In this document: in pieces, positions 51,508 to 61,091 of the stretch
Numbering within the stretch: the stretch's first letter is position 1
Layout of the letters: every line of letters starts with the position of its first letter
Assembly (NCBI GenBank): GCA_004005435.1
Contig: RZWH01000008.1
Location: forward strand, 1-64,000
DNA length: 64,000 bases
From: Rhodobacteraceae bacterium CCMM004
GTDB taxonomy: Bacteria; Pseudomonadota; Alphaproteobacteria; Rhodobacterales; Rhodobacteraceae
Direction: 5' to 3'
The notes under the pieces: model-generated
What the model was told of the DNA's origin: nothing
Seen by the model: the letters and a program-made list of their open reading frames with translations, nothing else
Databases searched by the model: none
Position numbers and translations under genes: made by a program

Positions 51508-52013
51508 AGGGGCGGGCCGGGCGACCTCACGCCCGCCTCGCCCAGCCCCGGGGCCTCCGCCCGGCGGCAGCGCGGGGCAGCGCGCCGCCGAGGGACAGCG
51601 GTTTTGGCCGGGAGGGGGCGGCCGCCACGACGTGAATGCTTATGAGACCGCGGCACGCGGTTCGACCGCCACCGGGGGATGCCGGTGCCCTTCGCGTAGA
51701 GATCGCGAACGTCATCGATGCCCGACCGGAAACCAGCCGCGCCTCCGCTCAGCCCCTATCCCCTGCCCGGCCGCAGGCCGGGCAGGGCCGTCCCGCCCCC
51801 GGGGGCGGCGCTTCTGTCGAGGACGGTGCGGCCGCCATACCTTGGACGCTTGCAAAGACGCCACGCGCCGCCCCACCGCGCCCCAACGAGACGGCGCTGC
51901 CCTTCGTCATCAGCACAGGCGTCGCCGACCCTTACCGTGCCGGATGCCACCTCGTGCCCGGCCAGCCCGCACGGCCCGCTCGACCCTCTGCACCCGGCGC
52001 GGACCGCGCCGTC
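51508..52013. other. About 500 bp intergenic region between soxT-like gene and dadA
   Basis: Convergent region without recognisable gene. It contains a GC-rich hairpin (51762-51786). Open frames here lack family features. No other repeats noted. Confidence 0.5.
51762..51786. terminator. Hairpin in convergent intergenic region
   Basis: CCTGCCCGGCC and GGCCGGGCAGG form a perfect 11-bp stem with a GCA loop. It lies between the ends of the plus-strand soxT-like gene and the minus-strand dadA gene, suitable as a bidirectional stop, although T runs are missing. Confidence 0.45.
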
Positions 52014-53309
52014 TCAGGCCGCCCGGGCCAGCGCGGGGGCCCCGGCTGCGGGCGGGGCGGAAACGGGGTGCAGGCGGCGCGCCCCCTGCCCCGCCATCCG
52101 CTCGGCCAGCATCTCGGCCGTGACCGCGCCCAAAGTCCAGCCCAGGTGCCCGTGCCCGGTGTTGTAGAACACGCCCGGCGCCCGCCCTGCGCCCACCTTG
52201 GGCATCATGTCGGGCATCATCGGCCGCAGGCCCGCCCAGGGAGTGACCGCCTCGGTCGACACCTCCGGGAACAGCGTCTCGACCCAACGGACCAAGGGCG
52301 CGATGCGGTCGGCGCGGATGTCGCGGTTGGCGCCGTTGAACTCGGCTGTCCCGGCGACCCGCAGGCGTCCCTCGCCCAAGCGGCTCGACACCAGCTTGGT
52401 CTCGTCGTCGAGCAGGCTCACCCGCGGCGCCGCGGCGCGGCTGGCCGCGTCGGCCAGGTCGACAGTGATCGAGTAGCCCTTGACCGGGTAGATGTTGACC
52501 CGGTCGCCGCACTGCCGCGCCAGGGCCCGGCTGGCCACCCCGGCCGAGATCACCACCGCGTCGAACCGGCACTGGCGCGTGCGGCCTTCGGTGCGCAGCG
52601 TCACCGACGTCCCACCCATCTCGGGCGTCAGGTGCACCACCTCGTGACCCCACAGCGTCTGCCCGCCCCGGCGGGCGACGGCGCGGGCCAGACCGGCCGC
52701 GAACTTGTGGATGTCGCCGGACTGGTCCGAGGGGGTGTGGAAGCCGCCATAGAGGGGGCCGGTCAGCGCCGGCTCGACCGTCCGCAGGCCCGCGGCGTCG
52801 AGCGCGGAGCGCTCCAGCCCCGCCTCCGCATAGAGGCGCGAGACTTTCGCGGCGTGGTCGAAGGCGGCCTTGGAGCGATAGACGTGCAGGATGCCGCGGC
52901 TTTCGCGGTCAAAGGCGATGCCCTCCTCCACCGCCCAGTCCGCCAGGTGCCCGCGCGCGGCGATGGCCATCCGCGCCGTCTCGACCGTGTTCCGGCGATA
53001 CTGCGGCATGGCGGCCAGGAACGCGGCCATCCAGGAATACTTGTGCCAGGAGGGGCGCGGGTTCACGAGCAGCGGCGCATCCGGGCTGAGCATCCATTTC
53101 AGCCCCTTGAGGACGGTCGCCGGATGCGTCCAGACCTCGGCGTTCGACGCCGAGAGCTGGCCGCCATTGGCGAACGACGTCTCCATCGCCGGGTAGCGGT
53201 GCCGCTCGACCAGCGTGACGTCGAAGCCGCGACGCTGAAGCGCGTAGGCCGTGGCGACGCCGACGAAGCCGCCGCCCAGAACGGCCACGGTGCGGATGGG
53301 GTGGGTCAT
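52014..53309 (-). CDS. dadA: DadA-like D-amino-acid/glycine dehydrogenase (FAD)
   Basis: The 431-aa protein has the FAD fold VAVLGGGFVGVATAYALQ, the DadA signature ERHRYPAMETSFANGGQLS, then WLKWMLSPDAPL-type region (KGLKWMLSPDAPLLV) and C-terminal GHGHLGWTLGAV. DadA oxidises D-amino acids to keto acids. Here transcription is under a glycine riboswitch, which suggests that glycine is substrate or signal. Divergent from ald, which can aminate pyruvate or glyoxylate. Confidence 0.88.
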   Translation of the reverse strand: MTHPIRTVAVLGGGFVGVATAYALQRRGFDVTLVERHRYPAMETSFANGGQLSASNAEVWTHPATVLKGLKWMLSPDAPLLVNPRPSWHKYSWMAAFLAAMPQYRRNTVETARMAIAARGHLADWAVEEGIAFDRESRGILHVYRSKAAFDHAAKVSRLYAEAGLERSALDAAGLRTVEPALTGPLYGGFHTPSDQSGDIHKFAAGLARAVARRGGQTLWGHEVVHLTPEMGGTSVTLRTEGRTRQCRFDAVVISAGVASRALARQCGDRVNIYPVKGYSITVDLADAASRAAAPRVSLLDDETKLVSSRLGEGRLRVAGTAEFNGANRDIRADRIAPLVRWVETLFPEVSTEAVTPWAGLRPMMPDMMPKVGAGRAPGVFYNTGHGHLGWTLGAVTAEMLAERMAGQGARRLHPVSAPPAAGAPALARAA

Positions 53310-53356
53310 GACGGGGTCCTCCCAAAGGTCATGCAGCCGGATGCGAAGCGGTCGGC

Positions 53357-53372
53357 GCGGCCGTTCGGCCGC
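53357..53372 (-). terminator. Hairpin in the dadA leader (possible expression platform)
   Basis: GCGGCC-GTTC-GGCCGC is a perfect 6-bp stem between the riboswitch and the dadA start. It could be part of the switching structure. No U run follows, so control of translation is as likely as of transcription. Confidence 0.35.
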
Positions 53373-53382
53373 CCGATGCCCC

Positions 53383-53556
53383 GTCCGTGATCTGACCTGA
53401 GAGTTTCGCGGGCGCACCCGCTTGCTCCTACGGTGGGCCGGGTGGCTGTCCCGGCCGCTCTTCGGACTGTTCTCGTCGCGTGCGGTCCATTTGCCTGAGA
53501 GATTCCGGGGCGGTTGCTCCTTCGGCGCCGCGGCGATGCGCGACCTCTCCCGCACG
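53383..53556 (-). ncRNA. Tandem glycine riboswitch upstream of dadA
   Basis: On the minus strand the first aptamer (53556-53479) has GGAGAG, GGAGCAA and ATCTCTCAGGCAAA, closed by the 7-bp P1 CGTGCGG/CCGCACG. A linker with GAACAG follows, then the second aptamer (about 53469-53383) with GGAGCAAG and ACTCTCAGGTCAG, closed by GTCCG/CGGAC. This is the classical gcvT-type tandem glycine sensor. It is 73 nt before dadA. Confidence 0.9.
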
Positions 53557-53664
53557 GGGGCGGCGTATAGGCGAGTCGCGGCCGCCGCGCCACAAGAATT
53601 TCGCGCCGATCCCGCGCTGCATCGCAGCGGAAATGGCTATCGAGCTCTCTTGCGCGATATTTTC

Positions 53665-53686
53665 CTGCTATTGCCGGATATAGCAG
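53665..53686. promoter_or_regulatory. Inverted repeat upstream of ald, candidate Lrp/AldR site
   Basis: CTGCTAT (53665-53671) and ATAGCAG (53680-53686) are perfect arms with an 8-bp spacer in an AT-rich patch 110 bp before ald. Lrp-type regulators bind such sites in groups. The regulator gene at 54975-55430 is the candidate partner. Confidence 0.45.
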
Positions 53687-53795
53687 TATTTCCTTTCTTT
53701 ACCGCCGCCGTCCCCACCGATCTTCGCGAGAATTTGCCGGTGCGGCCGCCCTACAGTCGCCCGCATCGACATCCCGACGGGAGGAGGAGGACCCC

Positions 53796-54914
<1,119 letters not shown>

Positions 54915-54940
54915 GGCGGCAAGGGCCTTGGAAGGCTCTT

Positions 54941-54968
54941 GGCCAAGGCGCTTCGAAGCGCCTTGGCC
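54941..54968. terminator. 28-bp perfect palindrome between convergent ald and Lrp genes
   Basis: GGCCAAGGCGCTTC is followed directly by its reverse complement (14 + 14 bp). It lies between the two convergent gene ends (54914 and 54975), a place for a bidirectional terminator. A related partial repeat AAGGGCCTTGGAAGGCTCTT lies just before it. Confidence 0.55.
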
Positions 54969-54974
54969 CCGGGG

Positions 54975-55430
54975 TCAACCGAGGTGGAAACCGGTGAAGT
55001 CCTTGACGGTGGAGAGGCTGAGGAGCGTCTTCATCTGGCTGATGGCGGGGATCGAGCTGAGCCTGCGGCGGTAGAGTTGCTCGTAAGCCTCGGTGTTGCG
55101 GGCGGCGACCCGCATGAGGTAGTCGAACTCGCCCGAGATGAGATGGCATTCCAGCACCTCGGGCATGGCGCGGATCGCCTTTTCGAACGCGTCGATGTCG
55201 GCGGTGCGTTGGCTGACGAGCTTGACCTCGATGAAGACCTGGATCTCCAGCCCCGCCTTCTTGCGGTCGAGCCGGGCGGCGTAGTGCGAGATCATCCCAG
55301 ACGCCTCCATCGCCTTGACCCGCCGATGGCACGCCGAGAGCGACAGGCCGACCTTCTCGGACAGGCGCGCCATGGAGATCTGGCCATCGCGTTGCAGGAC
55401 GCTCAGGATATGGGTGTCGATGCGATCCAT
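54975..55430 (-). CDS. Lrp/AsnC-family regulator (AldR-like)
   Basis: The 151-aa protein has an N-terminal winged helix ([20 protein letters not shown] and [20 protein letters not shown]) and the RAM effector domain (about 65-145; [20 protein letters not shown]). Standing next to ald, it is probably the alanine-responsive activator of ald. The start is the first ATG giving a normal Lrp N-terminus. Confidence 0.87.
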   Translation of the reverse strand: MDRIDTHILSVLQRDGQISMARLSEKVGLSLSACHRRVKAMEASGMISHYAARLDRKKAGLEIQVFIEVKLVSQRTADIDAFEKAIRAMPEVLECHLISGEFDYLMRVAARNTEAYEQLYRRRLSSIPAISQMKTLLSLSTVKDFTGFHLG

Positions 55431-55533
55431 GGGGCCCCTCCGGTGGCGCTGCGGAAGCGGCGGACCGGGGGATTTTGCATCCCCCCGACCCCCTGCAGGG
55501 TATTTGACCCAAGATGAAGGGGCGGGGAAGAGG

Positions 55534-56769
55534 TCAGGCCGCGTCCGCCACGGCCAGGGCGGGGTCCAGGACGAAGGGCAGCGTGGCAAAATGGCGGCGC
55601 GCGGTGCTCTCGTCGATCTGGGCCCTGCGTTCGGGGTCGCGGGCGATGCCGTGGCGCAGGAGCGCGCGCATGACGAGGGCCATGGTGCCCACCTCGGTCT
55701 CTTCGGCGTCCTTGTTGTCGTCGGTCAGTTTGACGCCCACCGCGAGGAGTTTGCCCAGGCAGACATGCATCCCGCCGCCAAAGCTGAGGCCGTGCTGGGG
55801 CAGCGTGTCGGGCAGGTCGCGGTAGGGGTTGAACGCCTCGGCGTCGGCGCCGAAAAGGTCGGTGTTGCGGTTGGTCCGGGTGAGGTCGAGCGTGACGTAG
55901 TCGTCCGCCGCGGTATGGTGGCCGTCGGGCAGATCCATGGGACAGAGCGCGCGGCGCTTGGTGATCGGGCTGGCCGGGTGCAGGCGCGCGTTCTCCCAGA
56001 TGAAGCGTTGCATCAACACGGGGTCGTCCAGCAGGCGGCGGCGGTCCTCGGGGTGGTCCTCGAACCAGTCGAGCACCTCGTTCACCATGTTCATCAGGCT
56101 GTTGGCCGTGGTGAAGGCGCCGGCGAGGATGAAGAACGCCGCGTCCTTCATTCGCTCGTCGTAGGGCAGATCGGCATCGGTCGGATGGTGGATCAGTTGC
56201 ACGGTGATGGCGTCCTGGGGCAGGTCGGCCCTGTCGATCTCACCGCGGTTGTGGCGGTCGACCAGCGCGCGGCGGCGTGCGAGCGACGGCTCGAAGAACT
56301 CGACTCGGAACGCCTCCAGCGCTTCTTCAAGTTCGGCCAGCAGGCGGTCGCGGTCGGAGGGGTCGGTGAGCTGCCCCATGGTGGGCGCGTGACCCAGCTT
56401 GGCCAAAAGCGCCAAGAGGCGGTCGGTGTCGGCCTCGGTGTGGCGCCGGTCGATCCCGGCGCTGTCCGCGGTGAGGTTGATGAGCACCCGGTAGGCGAAC
56501 CTGGCCATGTCGCCGCGCCCGTCGGCGATCACCGGGTCCATCGTCTCTTTCAGCGCCTTGGGAAAGACGTGGTTCTGGTAGTGGCGAAAGAAGCGGCGGT
56601 TGAACACCGACGAGAAGATCCGCTTTTTCTTCGTGTGGTCCTCGCCGTGGAGGCAGACCACCGTGCGCGGCAGGAACACCGTGTCGGCATCGTAGAGCGC
56701 CTGGTGCAGGTCCGGCAGGCGCAGCGTCTGCTCGGCGTCGCGGTAGCGGGTGACGACGTGTTCGGCCAT
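55534..56769 (-). CDS. Cytochrome P450 (first of two)
   Basis: The 411-aa protein has the heme loop FGGGMHVCLG (Cys337), the K-helix ExxR at Glu259-Arg262 (ENAR) and the I-helix segment ILAGAFTTANS (215-224). The usual acid before the I-helix Thr is replaced by Phe219. It resembles the second P450 at 59871-61091 (DLHQALYDAD against DLKQALYDEG; HGEDHTKKKR against HGEAHRRRR). No redox-partner gene is within the window. It is the last gene of a minus-strand trio with two amidohydrolases. Substrate unknown. Confidence 0.88.
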   Translation of the reverse strand: MAEHVVTRYRDAEQTLRLPDLHQALYDADTVFLPRTVVCLHGEDHTKKKRIFSSVFNRRFFRHYQNHVFPKALKETMDPVIADGRGDMARFAYRVLINLTADSAGIDRRHTEADTDRLLALLAKLGHAPTMGQLTDPSDRDRLLAELEEALEAFRVEFFEPSLARRRALVDRHNRGEIDRADLPQDAITVQLIHHPTDADLPYDERMKDAAFFILAGAFTTANSLMNMVNEVLDWFEDHPEDRRRLLDDPVLMQRFIWENARLHPASPITKRRALCPMDLPDGHHTAADDYVTLDLTRTNRNTDLFGADAEAFNPYRDLPDTLPQHGLSFGGGMHVCLGKLLAVGVKLTDDNKDAEETEVGTMALVMRALLRHGIARDPERRAQIDESTARRHFATLPFVLDPALAVADAA

Positions 56770-56780
56770 GGCGCGCTCCT

Positions 56781-58151
56781 TCAATGCAGTTCTTCGACGA
56801 TCAGGGGCGTGTCGCTCGGTGTGCCCGGGCCGAACGCCACCTCGCGGGTCAGGCGGGTGTCGCCGATCGAGGCGAGGCGCCAGCCGGGGATCGGCTTGCG
56901 CGGGGGCGGCGGGCTGAGGTCCTTCGCCACCCCCTCGATCAGGACGTGGGAGATGTTGCCCGGGTCGCCCAGCAGCGCGATGTCCTCTTCCACCTTGCCT
57001 TTGACGCAGATCACGTCGGCGCGGTAGCCCGGCGCGATCACCCCCACCTCGCCCGCCATCTTGATACCGAAGGCGCTCTTCTGCGTGGCGCACTGGATCG
57101 CCTCCAGCGGTGTCATGTCGAAATACTTCACGAACACCTCCATCTCGCGGTAGTGCCAGTCGCCGTAGGGGACGAGGCTGAAGCCCGCTTCGGACCCGGT
57201 CAGGAGCGGCACGCCCTCGGCATGGGCAGTCTTCATCGTCGCGATGCTGTCGGTGATCTCGGACTCGAACAGCTTGAGCAGATAGTCGGCGGTGCCGATC
57301 TTGTGGCCGTAGTCCACCATGTTGGCCTGGAACGTCAGCGCGGGCGCGATGGGCACCTTGCGGTCGATGACGGCCTGGAGCGCGGCGTCGTCCATGGCGG
57401 TCGCGTGAAAGATCAAGTCGAACCCCGCCTCGGCCGCCTTCTGCGTCGCGCCGGCCCCGCGGCAATGCCCCATGACCGGGGTTTCGAGATCGTGGGCGGT
57501 GTCGCAGATCAGCTTGAGCTCGTCCATCGTCCAGCAGCACAGCTCGCCCTTGTGCGCCTGGCGCGGGATGATGCCGGTGACGTGCACCTTGATCCAGTCG
57601 GCCCCCTGCTTGATCTGGCGGCGCACCTCGCGGACGATCTCGTCCTTGGAGTTCACGGCCATGTAGTAGCCGGTCGTCCCCTCATCGTTGATCAGCCGTC
57701 CGGCGGTGCCGCCCACCCCCGTGATCAGCGCGTAGGCGCCGCAGGACATGCGCGGCCCCTCGACAATCCCTGCGTCGATGGCGTCGCGCAGGTCGATCAT
57801 GTTCTCGAACGTCGAGTCGGGGTCGAGCAGGCCGGTGACGCCCGCGCGCAGCAGCTTGCGCGCGTTGTAGCTGGCCACCAGCGCCGACAGGGCGTTGCGC
57901 CGCTGAAAGAAGATTTCCGAGTTCGACCCGGCGTCGTCAAAAGACAGGTGGCAGTGGCAGTCGATCAGGCCGGGCATCACCGTATGCCCGCTGGCGTCGA
58001 GGCGGCGCAGGTCTGGGCGCTCCTTGGCGCGTTTGTCCGCCGAGACGCCGACTGCGGCGATGCGGCCGTCCTCGATCAGGACAGAGCCGTCGTAGGCGGG
58101 ATTTCCGGTGCCGTCGACGATGCGGCCGCCGGTGATGACGAGGTCGGACAT
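56781..58151 (-). CDS. Amidohydrolase (imidazolonepropionase-like)
   Basis: The 456-aa protein has the two-part amidohydrolase fold: VITGGRIVDGTGNPAY and GLIDCHCHL (His66, His68), then the probable carboxylated lysine in DWIKVHVTG, HCRGAG, LIFHATAMDD and LLTGSEAGFS. The final segment has Glu where most relatives have the catalytic Asp (GTDAG). Members hydrolyse cyclic amides, esters or peptides. It sits 11 bp before the P450 and 9 bp after the other amidohydrolase, so the three are co-transcribed. Confidence 0.83.
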   Translation of the reverse strand: MSDLVITGGRIVDGTGNPAYDGSVLIEDGRIAAVGVSADKRAKERPDLRRLDASGHTVMPGLIDCHCHLSFDDAGSNSEIFFQRRNALSALVASYNARKLLRAGVTGLLDPDSTFENMIDLRDAIDAGIVEGPRMSCGAYALITGVGGTAGRLINDEGTTGYYMAVNSKDEIVREVRRQIKQGADWIKVHVTGIIPRQAHKGELCCWTMDELKLICDTAHDLETPVMGHCRGAGATQKAAEAGFDLIFHATAMDDAALQAVIDRKVPIAPALTFQANMVDYGHKIGTADYLLKLFESEITDSIATMKTAHAEGVPLLTGSEAGFSLVPYGDWHYREMEVFVKYFDMTPLEAIQCATQKSAFGIKMAGEVGVIAPGYRADVICVKGKVEEDIALLGDPGNISHVLIEGVAKDLSPPPPRKPIPGWRLASIGDTRLTREVAFGPGTPSDTPLIVEELH

Positions 58152-58160
58152 GGAAGCCTC

Positions 58161-59165
58161 CTATGCCGGGAGTCTGAGGAGCCTGCGGGCGTTGTCCGCG
58201 AGCTTTGGCGGGGGCCGGTGCGCGCCCAGGTCGTCGGGCGCGTCCCAGCCGGCGAAGTTGGTGCCGAAGACGAGGCGGTCGTCGCCGACGATCCCGGTCA
58301 GCAGGGCCAGCGAAGCGTCGGCGTTCAGGTGGTTGTCGAACCACAGGCGGCGCAGGCGATCCTCGAACGCGCCGTCGGGGCGCAGCTCTGACGGAGACCA
58401 CGGCCGCTTGCGCGCGGCCATGGCCATACGCCCCACGAGGTAGCCGGTGGAGCCGCCGCCGTGGCTGAGGCAGATGTCGAGGTCGGGGTGGCGGTCCAGC
58501 ACGCCGCCATAGATCAGCCGCGCCACCGCCAGCGTCTCCTGCGCGGCGAACCCCACCACCACGTCGAGGTCGTAGGCGGAGAGGTTTGCGTCGCCCTTGG
58601 GCCCGTCGATCCCGGCGGGCGAGGGATGCAGGAACAGGGGCACGTCCAGCCGGACGCAGGCGGCATAGAGCGGGTCCATCCCGGGCGCCTCCAGCGGCTG
58701 CGGCAGGTCGGTGCCTGTATAGGCCGCCAGGAGGCCAAGGTCGCCCACGGCGCGCTCCAACTCCTCCAGCGCCGCGCCCACGTCCTGCATAGGCAAGGCC
58801 GCCGCGCCGCCCAGGCGGTCGGGATACGCCGCCACCACCCCCGCCAACGCGTCGTTGTGCACCCGGCAGAACCGGACCGCGTCGGCGATCTCGATATGGT
58901 GCAGGAACGTCAAGGGGTTGGGCGACAGGAGCTGCCAGTCGATCCCGGCCGCATCCATACGGGTCAGGCGAAGGGCCGGGTCCATGAACGGGCTGCCCTG
59001 ATAGCGCACCCCGTCCAGGCGATAGCCGCCGACCCGGAACCAAGGCGCATCACCGTCCTGCCCGCCCATCTCGGGGCCGAGATCGCCTGCGGCGCCGAAG
59101 GTCTCGGTCAGCACCGCATGGGCGTGCACGTCGATCACCTCTGCCGTGGCGGCGCCGCCGACCAT
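58161..59165 (-). CDS. Amidohydrolase family 2 (ACMSD-like) protein
   Basis: The 334-aa protein has the metal motif VIDVHAHAVL at the N-terminus, LFLHPSPAG in the middle, CLSHGGGSTGYLVGRMAMAA and FGTNFAGWD at the end, where ACMSD has a catalytic Asp (GTDYP) and this has Asn. Relatives decarboxylate or hydrolyse ring-cleavage products and lactones. First gene of the trio with the second amidohydrolase and the P450. Divergent from the MarR gene. Confidence 0.8.
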   Translation of the reverse strand: MVGGAATAEVIDVHAHAVLTETFGAAGDLGPEMGGQDGDAPWFRVGGYRLDGVRYQGSPFMDPALRLTRMDAAGIDWQLLSPNPLTFLHHIEIADAVRFCRVHNDALAGVVAAYPDRLGGAAALPMQDVGAALEELERAVGDLGLLAAYTGTDLPQPLEAPGMDPLYAACVRLDVPLFLHPSPAGIDGPKGDANLSAYDLDVVVGFAAQETLAVARLIYGGVLDRHPDLDICLSHGGGSTGYLVGRMAMAARKRPWSPSELRPDGAFEDRLRRLWFDNHLNADASLALLTGIVGDDRLVFGTNFAGWDAPDDLGAHRPPPKLADNARRLLRLPA

Positions 59166-59197
59166 GCCTGTCCTCCCAGCCGATTTATTTCTCTTTC

Positions 59198-59211
59198 AAT
59201 AAGATCGTATT
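59198..59211. promoter_or_regulatory. Near-perfect palindrome, candidate MarR operator
   Basis: AATAAGATCGTATT has 6 of 7 base pairs matched and lies between the divergent amidohydrolase (59165) and MarR (59294) genes, in an AT-rich patch. It fits the usual MarR operator size. A second AT-rich stretch follows to about 59260. Confidence 0.45.
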
Positions 59212-59293
59212 CGATGTATTCAGTCAATGTGTTAGGCATTGTTTTTCAGGGCGAACATGATCAAATGAGATGACACAACCTCAAGGGGATCGC

Positions 59294-59773
59294 ATGGCAC
59301 GTCACGAAACGCCGCCGACCACGGTGCGCCGCCGACCCCTCGATCAGCGCGTGTCCTTCCTCACGCACCGGATCAACGCCCGCCTGCAACAGCTCTGCAA
59401 TCCGGTCATCGCGCCCTGTCGGCTGGACCTCTATTCCTCGCGGATCATCGTCGCGCTGGCCGAGCGCGGCGCGATGAAGGTGGGCGAGCTGGTGGACCTC
59501 ATGGCGCTGCCCCAGTCGACAATGTCGCATCAGCTCAAACGGTTGGAGAAGAACGGCTACGTTCGCCGCACCCGCTCGGACGTGGACAATCGGACGGTGG
59601 TGATCACCCTCACCGACCGGGGTGTCGCAGTCGCCGAGACCTGCAACCGTCTTTCGGATTGCGTGCTGACCTCGGTGTCGCAGAACCTCTCTCCCGAAGA
59701 GATCGAAACCCTGTCTCGCCTGCTGCAACGCGTGTTCGACAGCCTGCCCAAGGAAGGCGACATCGTCGTCTGA
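59294..59773 (+). CDS. MarR-family transcriptional regulator
   Basis: The 159-aa protein has the MarR winged helix: LYSSRIIVALAERGAMKVGE, LPQSTMSHQLKRLEKNGYVR and the wing RTRSDVDNRTVVITLTDRG. The ATG at 59294 has AAGGGGA before it, while the upstream ATG at 59270 lacks a ribosome site. It lies between the two arms of the P450 island and presumably controls both, with a pathway intermediate or substrate as ligand. Confidence 0.87.
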   Translation: MARHETPPTTVRRRPLDQRVSFLTHRINARLQQLCNPVIAPCRLDLYSSRIIVALAERGAMKVGELVDLMALPQSTMSHQLKRLEKNGYVRRTRSDVDNRTVVITLTDRGVAVAETCNRLSDCVLTSVSQNLSPEEIETLSRLLQRVFDSLPKEGDIVV

Positions 59774-59870
59774 CCCCGTCCCGCCGCGGCGCAGCGGAAA
59801 ACATCGTTGTAAATAGTTTCGATATGAATATGAATGACTGCGACACTTCGTCTGGGGAGGACGTCGCAGC

Positions 59871-61091
59871 ATGGGTGAGCCACGTGTCGTAGCCAGCCCC
59901 GCCGACATCGCGGCGGGTCTGCGCCATCCAGACCTCAAACAGGCGCTCTACGACGAGGGCGCTGTGATCATGGAGGGGACTGTCCTGACCCTCCACGGCG
60001 AGGCGCATAGGCGCCGCCGCATCCTCGAATTTCGGGTGTTCCGCAAGGACTTCTTCCACTGGTACGAGCGCACCGTGTTTCCCGCCACGCTAGCCGGTTC
60101 CATGGCGGGCGACATCGCCGCGGGACGGTCCGAGCTGGTCGACCTGGGCTACCGGGTGACCATGAACCTGACCGCCGACTTCGCCGGTGTGGACCGGCCC
60201 GAGGGCACGGCGGAGGAGACGCAGGCGCTGCTCCGGCTGGTCGAGACGTTCTCGGAAGGCGCCACGCTGATCCACTCGACCCGCCCCAAGGATACGGTCC
60301 GCGACGAGGTGCGCGCGGCCATCGCGGCGTTCGAGCCGCAGTTCCTGGCGCCCTCGGTGGCGCGGCGCCGGGCGCTCCTGGACCGGCTGGCGGCGGGCGA
60401 CATCGACGAGGACGCCCTGCCCCGCGACGTCCTCACCGTGATCCTTCACAAGGGCGACCCGGACGAGTTCACGCCCGACATGCTGACGCGCGAGATCGCA
60501 TTCTACCTTCAGGCAGGCGCCCACTCGACGGCGAACAGCACCATTCACGCCTTCCACGACATCTATACCTGGGCCGAGGCCGATCCGGCGCGGTGGGCGC
60601 GGCTGCGCGACGATCCGGTGTGGTTCCAGCGCTGCGTGCACGAAAGCCTGCGCCTGCACCCCGCCAGCCCTGTCGCCTGGCGCACCGCCATGTCCACCGT
60701 CGACCTGCCCGGCGCCGGCACGCTGGAGGCGGGCCAGACGGTGGAGTTCCGCCTGGCCGAGGCCAACCGCGACACGGGCGTCTTCGGCGCCGACGCCGAC
60801 GCCTTCAACCCGCACCGCGAGGTGGCGCCGCCCACCCTGCCCTTCGGCCACACCTTCGGCACCGGGGTCCACACCTGCCTGGGCCGCGATCTGGACGGCG
60901 GCGTCGTCCCGCGCGGCGCGGTCGACCCCGAGACCCACCAGTACGGCACCATCGCGCTGTTCCTGCGCGACCTCTTTGCCCGCGGCGCGCGGCAGGACCG
61001 GGACGATCCGCCGACGCGTGCGACCCACACCGCGCGGCCCAACTGGGGCCGCTATCCCATCGTCTTCGACGAGGCGCGCGCGTGGGCGTGA
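59871..61091 (+). CDS. Cytochrome P450 (second of two)
   Basis: The 406-aa P450 has FGTGVHTCLG (Cys336), ExxR at Glu258-Arg261 (ESLR) and the I-helix LQAGAHSTANS (213-223), with His218-Ser219 in the place of the acid-alcohol pair. It is a distant paralogue of the minus-strand P450. GGGGAGGA is upstream. Its stop overlaps the SDR gene (GTGA), so oxidation and dehydrogenation are probably successive steps. Confidence 0.88.
   Translation: MGEPRVVASPADIAAGLRHPDLKQALYDEGAVIMEGTVLTLHGEAHRRRRILEFRVFRKDFFHWYERTVFPATLAGSMAGDIAAGRSELVDLGYRVTMNLTADFAGVDRPEGTAEETQALLRLVETFSEGATLIHSTRPKDTVRDEVRAAIAAFEPQFLAPSVARRRALLDRLAAGDIDEDALPRDVLTVILHKGDPDEFTPDMLTREIAFYLQAGAHSTANSTIHAFHDIYTWAEADPARWARLRDDPVWFQRCVHESLRLHPASPVAWRTAMSTVDLPGAGTLEAGQTVEFRLAEANRDTGVFGADADAFNPHREVAPPTLPFGHTFGTGVHTCLGRDLDGGVVPRGAVDPETHQYGTIALFLRDLFARGARQDRDDPPTRATHTARPNWGRYPIVFDEARAWA

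Noticed and set aside
55315-57027. 570-codon plus-strand frame across the Lrp and P450 genes
   Set aside because: Mirror of the real minus-strand genes; no recognisable domain.
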